Shown here: piece after piece, positions 36,301 through 48,300 of the stretch
Layout: each line of letters starts with the position of its first letter
Position numbering within the stretch: the stretch's first letter is position 1
Source of the DNA: Tamarix chinensis
Taxonomy: Eukaryota; Streptophyta; Magnoliopsida; Caryophyllales; Tamaricaceae
Assembly: GCA_030549775.1 (NCBI GenBank)
Contig: CM060177.1
Coordinates: forward strand, 46,712,244-46,776,243
Reading direction: 5' to 3'
DNA: 64,000 nucleotides
Translations under genes and position numbers: made by a program
The notes under the pieces: model-generated
What the model saw: the letters and a program-made list of their open reading frames with translations, nothing else
Told to the model about the DNA's origin: nothing
Database searches by the model: none

Positions 36301-39300
36301 CCAAATATCTTCACATAGACCCCAATGTTTCTAATAACCTATTGAGCTGAATTTTCTTCAAAAGCACATCTAGTAGCAAGCTTTAGGAACTCCCTCTTGT
36401 AGCTCTCTATCAAGATTGTTAGAAGTGACGAGATCAAATCAAAGGATCATAAAATCCGAGGAAATAAATTTGAAGATAAATTGATAAAAACTATTTGACT
36501 ACTTAAAAATTCTACCTAAAATCGTGGAACGTTTTGTCATTTTTGGAAGTTAGGATCGTAAAATCATAGGATCAAATTGAAATTTTAATAACTATATCCT
36601 CAACATCTCAACCCTCCATAGACTGCTTGCAAAATCTAGAGTATAATTCTTGCTCATAGTTGACATATGTAAATTTGTCAACCATTAATTGACATAGCTG
36701 ACTCCAAATAGCAACTGGATCAAGCCTGTGAAACTTAGGTTACTCCATATCTAGTGAAGCAAATGGCATTCATAGGAACTTTTCCTCGTCCCAAACTTTT
36801 TGTACATAAAGATATTCTCCACCATATTGAACCATTCAAATAGCTTCCTCTCCATACCAATCAAAATTAGGAAGAACTATCTTCACTTCGTAATTAGGAG
36901 GGAATTGCAGCTGATGACTGGTTGCATGAATAGGTGTAGTAGGAACTAGAGTCGAAGCACTTTGAATCTAAACTATAGCAAAAGGGCAGAAGCAGGAGGA
37001 GGAAGTAGACCTATTTCTTTGGGATCTTTTTGCTTAGCCAAATAACAAACAAGTTTTTCCCAAATCTAAGACTGAATCTTTTTTCCCCTTTTCTGTTAAG
37101 CAAACCTAGAGAAGCAAAAGAAAAGAACAAAAAAATTAAGAAGCAAACTTATTGTCGACAGTTGATGGTTTGCATATAATGAGTGAATGCCGGCGAGGGG
37201 AGCCTAAACGGTTGCAAGTGTTTGCTAGCGTCGTCAATGAGATTTGTGGTGGAGTTTGTTGGTGGAGGCATCGGACGTAGGTTGGGGTCACAGAAGCAAA
37301 CGCGAAGTGGTTTGCATCGGTGGGCGACCAAGGTCTTGAATGGTTGACGATCACAACGACAATCGATGCACAAGCGGTGTCATTGTTGGAGTTAACTAGT
37401 GGTGGTCAAACGGCTGCATAGCTCGAAGCAAGGGCTTCAATTTGTGGTTTTTGTGTAAAAAAAGTAAACGGCAAGTGATTCGAGAGGGTGTGGTGATGGG
37501 CAAGAAAGGGCAACGATCTGGAAATGGAGGGCAAACGTGGCTACTAGTGACGATTGTAGGAAGGCGGCACCTTGGGTTAGGGTTTCAATTGGGGATTATT
37601 TTAAATAGTGAACAACAACCTAAAACGTCAAATTAACGGTTGGGATCAAGTTTGAGCTCTAACACCAATCTAATGCAAAGCTCAACGTTAGCCTTCGATT
37701 TCTCTCAAAACCACACAAAACTATTATTCAACTCAAATAGTAGCGTATGTAGGTCGCTATTACCTATAGACCAAACAACCAACGGGAAAAAAATAGGTTA
37801 ATAGTAAAATATAATAATTACTAAATGCTTAAAGACTAAGACTTAACGACAAACAAAGATCAATAATATTTAAATAATACTCTTACACCTACGGGATCTA
37901 CAGAAAGAGGTATATTCATCAATACGTGGGCTTGCTTTCAAAAAAGCTACAAGCTCGACAAAGGGGTGGAGTATATATTCTATCACTTTGACCTTTGCCT
38001 TAAATTTTGACTCGGACTTTGACAAAAGAATAAAAGGAAGGATAATTGAAAATAAATGATGGCACTGGATGCCTATGGTTATTACTTAATATTTTATTTT
38101 CCTTTCATGGCATAAATTGGTTAAGTGATAATGTCACCATCCCTCAGTACCACATAATAAAACCACGGTTACGGTTGCGATTGGGGTTGCAGTCGCGGTA
38201 TCGGGGTGTCATGAATGACATTTTAAATATTGCGGTTGTCGCTGCGTGATTTTTTAATTCTTTTACACAACAAATATCGGCAAATATCAGTAAATATCGG
38301 CCAATATTGGTAGAATATCAGCCGATATCCGAAATTTCGCCGATATCGCGGCGATAAATATGTGATTATCTGAAACGGCTGCATTGTCGAAATTTCGTGT
38401 TGCAGCTGACCCAAAAACCACAAAATTGTAGCCAATAAGCAGTTGCGGTACCGATATTTCATTGTATGTTGAGTACCCTTGATGAGGAATGGTGAACGTG
38501 TAGGCAGACAAGTTGGATTGGTATGATGTACAGGCCTCAAATTGGCATATGTTCTCCCCATGTATATAATAAAACACCAAGCACTTAACGAAGATTATGG
38601 AGCACCACATAGGTTTAGATTATCTGATCCTCGATTAGCTACCAAGGATTAATCTACCTTTGAATGTTTCATATTATTATTTGCCTTTAGCCTAGAGATC
38701 CATGTGTCTTTCCTACTCCAGACACTAATGATGTAGTTGAGGGCATCGATATTAAAGAATCTAGTTGCCCTGGTGGGTTTATTTGGCTTCAACCGGATTT
38801 ATATCCATTTGGTTATTGGTTTGACTTCCATAGGTATTAAGAGACCATAGGGGATGATCCAAGTCATTCTACAATTGAATATAATCATGTGATCCTAATT
38901 TGGCAATTAATCAAAGAGAATAAACGCTAGAGATGCTTTAAGTGGTTCATCTTGCTAATATGCAACTGATGTGGGTGTACATGATTTCCCTAAGTTCTAT
39001 GATGTGTATGTTTATCCATGATCCCATGTCTATCATGAAGTATGTTATCCTCAAGTACATGTGTAGGTATGCCCTAGTATGAATATTATTCAAGCATTGT
39101 GTATGAATCGATATGTTACAATGCATAGACATGTTGTATATGATAAACCATGTCCATCAATTATCACCTTATATAAACTGTAAACCTCCACACGAGGATA
39201 ACTTGGCTTTACAATGCATAGATATGTTGTATATGAGCCTTGTATAAACCATGTCCATTAATTATCACCTTATATAAACTGTAAACCTCCACATGAGGAT

Positions 39301-42300
39301 AACTTGGCTTATTCAGTATATAGCATACTAACGTACAACGTATTAATCGGTCACCTACTCAATTCCTAAGCAGAGGACCTTGTGCAAGGTGGCATAGATG
39401 GACCTATGCTTGTTTGGGGTCAGAGCTTTGAGAGTAAATATTTTAAAAACAAAACTTACAATAATTCCCATGATCACGATTAACTAGCATGGGAAAACTT
39501 CAAAAATAATCAAATAAGTTAACTAAGCCACAAGAAGTAATGATGCATATATAGATCCAACTCAACACATGAATAAGACCTATCATGTGGTTAGTAGCTT
39601 TTTACACCTCTATATCCAAATATGCCAATCATCTCATGTATCAACAAAAAATGGTTCTTTACGCATATTTGAGGTTAGATAAATATATATACATCAGATC
39701 TATAAGGGGAATAAAGAGAATATACTTCAACCAAGGAATAACAAACAAAGAGCCTTCATCTAAGTCAGAAGTTACCAAATTTAAAGCAAGTATGGAGATA
39801 ATAGAAGCCTATATTCATATTATAAAAATGCATATGTTTTAGGGAGCTATCATAAAGAAACGGTCCCCGCACTATATAGATTGTTTAAATCAAGATAGCT
39901 ACAAAAGGACAGCTCACTAACTCAAGAATCCATATCAGGATACATTACAACCAACGAAGTTTGTCCATGCCTAAACATCTATCATCATATAACCCAAAAT
40001 TGTATGAAAATCCACCGAAGTATTAGGGATAGTAACCAAAGCAAAGTAGTAAAACCTAAATGCCACGTTAGAACATCCTCACAGATATTGATTATTCTAA
40101 TATATTTTAGGCAAGCTCCTCATCAAAGGTTACTAGAGTATTAAAGGCATAACACATCATAATACAAGCAAAAGTTCAACTAAGAGAGACACCACAAGTG
40201 TTCGCCTCTTTTGCTCTCTTGATTACACTTGCCCAAACAACAACCCAAAATGGTTCGCCAGAAAACCTAGATGGAAAATTGAACTATCAGCAACTTTGGA
40301 ATCTACAAAGGGAACTGTTAAGAACAACAGATCCAAGAAGAAAACCGGAGAGACAAGTAGTATGAAGGATTTAGGTAATTTGAATCCAGAGGAAGAGTGG
40401 GGCAAGAATTCCCATCACAGGCAAAGAATACTTTTAATCTAATTCTCAAACCTATTTAAAAGGCATCAATAGTAGATGAGAAAGCTCAAACGATAGAACC
40501 TCAGGAGGAGAAAGAAGCTCCTCCCACCTAGAAAACGCTTTTAGTGATTAGTCGACAACCGGAGAAAGGTTTTATGTTAAAATAGGTTCTAGTCATTATT
40601 GAGGGGAAATCAAATGTTCAAATCCAAAATGATGAAGTCCATAAAAAAGCGCAAAAGTGGCAGAACTCACTAGTGCATTATGTAGCCAGGAAACACCTTT
40701 CGTTCACTTAGACCGCCAGGTTAGTTCACCTAAACTAAAATGGTTTGTTAGATAAAGCTACAATATTTACTCATGATCAACAGGTTTTCATTTTCAAATT
40801 TGAGTCGTAGAAGGATTCATTGAGTATTTTAAATCGACCTTTGTTGTTTTTGGACCAAGACCTTTGCAGCTACAGAAGTGTTGGTCAACTTGTGTTAGTT
40901 CTGACAAAAGAAAACAATGATTCCTTCCTCTATGGATGATGCCCCCTGGTTTGTCCCTCCATTTGTGGTCTAATGATTCACTAAGTCACAAGGAGAGTTT
41001 GGTGGGGAAACCAATATGTGCAAACTCACTAACAACAACTAGGAGCCGAATCTCTTACCCAAGAATGTTGGTGGACATGGATTTTAGTCAAGAACTACCT
41101 ACTATGATAGAATTGTTGCTACCACAAATGGAACCAATCTTACTCAGCGAGTATCATATGACTGGAGACTAAAATATTGTCGGTCGTTTGATGTATGAGG
41201 GCATGAAAAGGGACAATGCAAAAGGATGCAGTGTGTGGCTCCTGTCACTCATGTCTAGCAACCAAAGCCTCAAAAGACACCAACAGATTAACCTGCCAAA
41301 CCAAAGGTCTCTAATGATGCACCACAAGCACAACACTAAATAGAGATAGTACCAGAGCACTGAATGCACTTGGTCAGATGCAACAACAAAAAATTATTAT
41401 GCAGGAGATATGCAATATATACACCCAAATCAAAAAAGCCCATGCTCATTGCCGGACAAGAAGTGCTAGGGGCAGGGATGTTAATAGAGGGGGAGGGGGA
41501 ATAGTTGTACCTCTACCTTTAAATGACTAGCCTTTTGAACATTAAGAGGATCAACAATGGCCCCTCACACAGTGAGGTGATTCACTTTGTGAGCAAGTTT
41601 GGTGTGGATCTTAAAGGATTACTAGAGACAAAGGTTAGGCAGCAAACTTTGTGAGAAAGTTTGAGTAACACAATAGTGGAATCATAGTTAAAAAAAAAAA
41701 GAAATGGATTCAATTCAAGACTGATATCCAAGCTTTCGAAACCCTGGTGCCTCCACTCACAATTCATTCTCCCCCTCTCCTTCAGTATTTAAATTCCCTT
41801 CCCTTATGTCGTTCAACATAGCCCTAACAACTAGTTGCATTATGTAACTAAACATACAAGAAACATATAAAACTACAAAAGATAAGAAAAGGAAATAAAA
41901 CCAAAACGGAATGCCTAATATTCCCTTCAAAGCTCCTCACACGCCCCTTTCTCAGCTCAAGCTTTGTTATGCTCTATTTGCCTTCCCCACAAAAGTTTAT
42001 TTAACTAATGGTCTATCAATACCCTCCTCTCAAACTTTCACCTTGTCCTCAAGGCAAAAAGCAGGAAACCTATTATTGAGAAGCTCAATTTTTTTCTATG
42101 AAGCCTCAAAGTCTGGCAAACTGTGCCACTTCATCAAAACCTCCAATGCTCCCCTAGCATTATAGCGTGTGGCTAATACTTTCGTTGGTGTCACCTGCCA
42201 TTCCAACCTCTTGGTAAGAATTGGGGGTAAAGGTTGTGCTGCTACTCCCCAAAAGCCCTTTTTAACATCAAGACATGAAAGATTGCATGAATACCAGTAG

Positions 42301-45300
42301 AATCCAAATGATCAAGATGGTATGCCACTTTTCCCACCTAAGCGTATGCTTAATACGAACTAAAGAACCTTGTGTTAAGTACCCCAAAGCGTAAACACAC
42401 ACCCAATCCGAATTTCAAATTTAACAGAGATTGTGAGGAAAAGAAGTAAGGCAGAAAGTGAGGGAGAACGTGAGATTAATAACGCCTTGATATTACTCCA
42501 AACAATCTAGGCATTCGAGGTCATGGTCCCTCCCCAAAACAATTCTCCCGATGCCCCCCTCCCTTCCCCAACTCTGCCTAATTTATACTCACCGCCCTCC
42601 CCAAAACAAAAAAGATACTAAATAACATAATAACAAACCCGCCAGGTCAGGCCTACCCAACGCCTAGACACCAAAAAAGGAAAAAGAAATAAAAATAGAA
42701 AACAGCAAATAACATTACAGTTTAGTTGCCTCCTCCAGTCTACTGGCCACCCTTGCTCCTTCACACGTAAGTATATTTAATCACTAGCCTATCACCTTGG
42801 TGCTAGCTACTCATGGACTCGCTTTGCCAAAGAATTTTGGCGATATGGCTTCAGCTTCACATAAACCCAGTCTATAGCGCCCTTCATAAGTTTCTTAGAG
42901 CGGTCCAAATGGTATTTCAGTTAGGCTGATGCCAAATCCCTGTCCCTCAACTCATCATCAACTACTGCAAATGAGGTCATAGCGGATTAAAGGAGGAGGA
43001 GCCCTTTTGTACAAAGCTTGGAATGAAATGCATGCAACCGAATGGTGTGATGTGTTGTACCAATATTCAGCCCAAGCTAGCCATCAACTCCACTGTTTAG
43101 GCTTATCATAGCAAAAACAACGAGGGTAAGTTTCCAAGCAACGATTGAGAACTTCAGTTTACCCATTTGTCCGCGGGTGGCAAGTCGAGCTATGCCGGAG
43201 TAAAGTCCCTTGTAGTTTGAATAATCCCCTCTAAAAATGGCTAAGAAATACCTTATCTCGATGCAACACAATGGATTGAGACACCCCATACAACTGGACA
43301 ACCTCCTTGAGAAACACAACAGCTAAAGGGTGTTTGAGCAGAATAAAATTGATGTACTTGCTCATTCTATGCGCAACCACCAAAACACATGAGAAGTCGT
43401 CTGATGTAGGCAAACCCTCAATACAATCCATGTTGACATCCTCCCATACCTAGTCAAGAATTGGAAGGGGTTGTAACAAGCCTGATGGCGCCAAGTGTTC
43501 TGATTTCTGTCGTAGTCAAGTGTCACACTCAACCACAAATTTTTGAACATGCTTTCTCATAGTCTCATACCAGGCTATTACACGTCGCAACATAACCAAT
43601 GAAAAGTTCTTAGAACCCCTAAATGACCCCTAATCGCACTTTCATGATACTCCTACAGCAGCTTCAAAACGAGGGTAGAAGTAGTAAGAATGAGGCATCC
43701 CTTTTAGAGAAAATGACCCTAATGTACTGCATAATCAGCCGCTACCCCTAGGTCTTCTTGCACTTGTAGTTTAATAGGGCCAAGGATCATGTTTGCTACC
43801 GCTTCATCCTGCAACACTTGCCAATCTTGTGTCCATACAGTCATCAAGGTTGATAAGCCCTCCTTTCTATTTGAAAAGGCATTTGTTGCCTTATATTCAT
43901 ACTCAGATCTGTATTCAATGTCGAAGTTGTAACCAAGCAACTTTGAGACCCACTTTTGATGCTCCTCTGCCCCTATCCTCTAGTCTAGTAAGAACTTAAG
44001 GCTTTTTTGATCAGTCCGAACTATGAACTCAAATCCCAATAGGTATGGCCACCAATGCTTGATAGTAAGGACTATTGCAATTAACTTAAGTTCGTACACC
44101 GACTTGGCTCGTGCTTGTGGCCTCAACAATTGGCCGAAGTAGGCTATCAATCTATGGTCTTGCATCAGCACTGCTCCCACCCCAAAACCAGATACATCCA
44201 TCGCAATGACAAAGGTCTTGGAAAAATCTAGCAATGTCAATACTAGCACCTATGTCATAGCATTCTTATGCCTATAAAAGCCCCTTATGCCCCCTTGTTC
44301 CATTCAAAACGACCCTCTTTTAGCTAAGTGGACAGAGGAGCAGCAATGTGTGCATATTTCACTAAAACTTTTCAGTAATATCTAGTCAATCCCAAAAATC
44401 CTCTCAGCTCTCACAAATTACAAGAGACAGGCCAATCTATCATAGCTGGATTTTTATGCATCAACTACCACCCCCCTCCTCTATGCTAATATAATGTGGC
44501 CTAAGTACTCCAACTCCCATCGCCTAAAGCTACACTTCTTTGTATTTATATAAAGGGAGTTAGAATGCAAGACTTCCAATACTGCCTTGAGATGATCCAG
44601 ATGCTCCTCCATGGTTGGGTTGTATACTAATATGTCATCAAAAAAATACAAGCATGTGTTGTTGTAGATAGGGCTTGAACATGTCGTTCATCAATGATTG
44701 AAAAGTAGCTGGGCCGTTTGTTAATCCAAAAGGCATGACCAAAAATTCACAATGTCCTTCATGGGTGTGAAAAGCCGTTTTAGGCACATCCTTGGGCCTA
44801 ACTGGAATCTAATAATAGCCCAATTTCAAATAACGCTTAGAGTATACAACAACCTCTTTCAACTCATCCAATAACTCGTCAACATTAGGAATTGGAAATT
44901 TGACTATAACAGTGAACTTGTTTAATGCCTAGCAATATACACAAAACCTCTTATTGCCATTTTTTTGACTAGCAGTACAAGGCTTGAGAACAGACTCCTG
45001 CTAGGTTGAATAATGCCTGCTACCAACATCTCTTTGACTAAGGATTCAATTTCAACCTTTCAAACCTAGGGATATCGATGTGGTCTAACACTTACTAGCA
45101 TTGTACCAGGCTACAATTCAATTCTATGGTCTGAAGCCTTCTGTGGGGGATGGTCAATAGGCATGCCCATGACATCCTTAAGCTGCTCCACATATGTTGT
45201 ACTTCCATTAGAACCCCATACTCAAAAGCTGCCCCTTGCTCGGAGATTTCCAGCATGGAACATTCCACTAGCACCCCATGTCCTTCTCGTCGAATTGTCT

Positions 45301-48300
45301 TCATCATTGCCTTAAGTGAAATCTATGTTTTGCACAACCTAAGTTCCCTCTCAACGTCATCGAGGCATTACCAACCATGAATTTCATGACCAAAGCCTTC
45401 CAATTAATGTGAGTCATTCCAATTTCATCAACCACCGCATCCCCAATATGATAACCACACTTCCTAATTTCACTGGTAATAAATCTTCAACAATTTCTCT
45501 ACCTTAAAGATTGCCACATTCCCACAAATCTCGTGGGCCTAGACAAATCTCTTGATCCCCATTATCACTCCATAACCATGGTTGAAGTTACCGCTAGCTT
45601 TAACTCATTCACCACATTCCAAGCAACAAAGTTATAGGTCGCTTCACTGTCAATCAAAATAGTTATTGGTTGACCACCTACCTGACCTTGGAGTTTCATG
45701 GTATGGGGGTTAGTGAACCCCACCACCGAGTTCATGGTGAATCCCTACTAAGGGTCATTGGGGTGCACTATTGGAGCGAGTCGATCCCCCAGGCCCCCGA
45801 GTCTTCGAGTGTGGTGAAGATAATAGAACTAGGGCTGGAATAAAACAACGTAGCTAAACTATAGTTTTTAGGATTGGGGTGTTTGTCGTCAATATACCCG
45901 ATTGAGTCCAGGACCCTCCACATGACTTTTGGCTCGCCCGATTCTTCTCTTCAATTAATTATGCAACCTCCATCATCTCCATTAGCCCCTAGGTCTATGC
46001 ACCCTCACCTATGTCCGCACATCCAATTTAAGGCAGTTGAGGAATGTACTTTTTAGCACCTCCGGTAGCAGCCGCCCTTGTGAAAGTGCGAAAGCAACTC
46101 AAAAGGCTCTACGAATTCATCGGTTGTCCCCCTTACCTAATAACCAAAAAGAATTCACATGGGGTCCCTTTATGTCGAGGATGAAAGCCCAACAACCTCT
46201 CCTTGAAATTATCCCAAGACACAAATCCCTAATTGTCTTCAGTGTACTGGAACCAAACGAGTGCCTTGCCTTCCATGGCCACTACTACCATCTCTAGCTT
46301 CTTAAGCTCTGACGTGTGGTTGAGGTTGAAATAACGTTCGACCCAAAAAATCCACCCATCTAGATCCACTCCATCAAAGGTAGGAAACTCCGATTACCTT
46401 GGAGTTTTGACCTCTCCCAATCCTCCACTGTCATTCAACAATACCTCCATTTAGACCCCTTCCTCCTTCTACAGTGACCTGGTTGCTGAACACTTTGATA
46501 CATTATGTCCAAGTATAAAATTCAAACACACCACCAAGTCTACTAGAGTTTTCTACATAGAATCCATCCTTCCATCGAGTGAGCCAATCCTCTCATCCAT
46601 CTCAGGTAAGCGTCCCAAATATTTCCTAACAGCTACTATGTCATGTTCCCATCCTGTTTGCATCTTCTACATCTTTTCTTCAAGAGCGTCAACCTTCTTT
46701 TGGGCCATCTCTGCATAGAATCGCTGATGCTCTAATACCAATAATGATAGGAGAATCCTGCTATTACGAGCTACAAGAAAGTTTGAGTAATAAGATAGTG
46801 GAATCGTAGTATAAAAAAGGGGGGGAAGAAAGAATCGGATTCAATTCATTCAAGCTTTCTAAACCCTAGTGCCTCCACTCACAATCCGTTCTCCCCCCTC
46901 CTCTCCTTTGATACTTAAATTTCCTTCCCCTACATGACTCAGCATAGCCCTAACAATCTATTAGCATCACATAACTAACCATACAAGAAACATATAAAAC
47001 TACAAAGATAAGAAAAGGAAACAAAACAGAAGCAGAATACCTAATACTCCCTCCACAACTCTTCACACGCCCCTTTCTCGACTCAAGCCTTGCTATGCTT
47101 GTAATCTTCCTCACAAAAGTGTATTTAACTAATGGTCTATCACAAAACAATGATAAGTTTACTGCAGAAATTAGAGTTCTATTAAAAACATTAGGATAAC
47201 TACAAAGTGTATGGGACTCCAGCAAAACAAGGTAAGGTACTGCAGAAATTAAAATTGAATAAAAAATGTTAGGATAACAATAACTGTCATGTGAATGGCC
47301 GTGTATAGGTCGCATGGGACTCTAGCAAGTATAATGTCACTACAATCCAAAGAAGTGATCAAGGCTTGCATGATCAAGTTACATCTAAGTAGATGCAATG
47401 TCGGTTCTTGATTAATGTGGTGTATGCATTTAACACAAGGATCAAGCGAGGAGACTTGTGGACTTGATTACAACAACTTAGTGATGCTCATAGGCAGAGT
47501 ACTAGGCATCTTACACTAGTTTGACCTGAGGGTGGAATCTTTAGTGAATATCTTGAGCTCACCATGTTCTGATCACTCACTTATACTATCCAAGATTGGT
47601 TAGCACCAGTATTTGAAAAGGCCTAAGGCGCACCTAGGCGATAGGGGTCCTAGGGCCTAGGTGCTAGGTGCTAGGTGCTAGGTGCTAGGTGCTAGGTGCT
47701 AGGCGCAAGGCGAAGGCACGCGCCTAGGCAATGTGAGGCGCGAAAATTACTCAAAGCTAAAAAATGATTAAATGACTTAAGTTTTCAGGATACCATAACA
47801 AGAAAATACTTAGAAAAATAACAACCTATGAGTTTAATACTACCAATACTAGCAGATAGTTGGGACTATGGACTACTTCTTCTTGCTATCTCTTGTTCTC
47901 AGCTCTCTACGGTCTGTCTCTTTGTCTTGCTTTGTTTTTTTTTATATGAGTTTAATACTACCTGTGTTTAAAAAATGAATTTTACTCTCTTTTTTATATT
48001 TCCCTAATGACCCTAACTCTGCTTGTAGGCTTGCAGCCTGTTTGATTGCAGAATGTGCATTTTTCCCAAAACAACCATTGCTCTTCCCAATCAAAACTAT
48101 AATTGACTTACCCTTTTACAAAAAAATGTCTACTCTTCTCCCCCAAGTCCTTAGCTCCCTGCACGATTTTTTTCTGCTGAAAAGCATGTGCATGTCTACT
48201 CCTCTCCCCTAAGTCCCTAACTCTCTACATGATTTTTTTTTTGCTGAAAGGCATGTGCATGTCTACTCCTCTCCCTTAAGTCCCTGTTTGATATTTCCAA

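Larger units (their letters stand above)
41656..47142 (-). mobile_element. Ty3/gypsy chromovirus inserted in the LINE
   Basis: 5' LTR 46745-47142 (398 bp, termini TGATAG...CTATCA); 3' LTR about 41656-42018, lacking roughly its last 35 bp or having them replaced. Primer-binding site 46740-46729 (TGGTATTAGAGC, one change from the initiator-Met tRNA complement), 4 nt from the LTR. Polypurine tract GAGAGGAGGGTAT directly before the 3' LTR. Flanks CAAAC (left, near 41651) and CAAAAC (right, 47141) are consistent with a worn target duplication. The LTRs differ visibly (roughly 85% alike by eye), so the insertion is old. About 5.5 kb with short LTRs and a chromodomain suggests the Reina-type group (inference). 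Confidence 0.85.

Noticed and set aside
37136..37373. Overlapping minus-strand ORFs near 37.1-37.4 kb
   Set aside because: They lie in the leader of the gag-only LTR element and show no domain.
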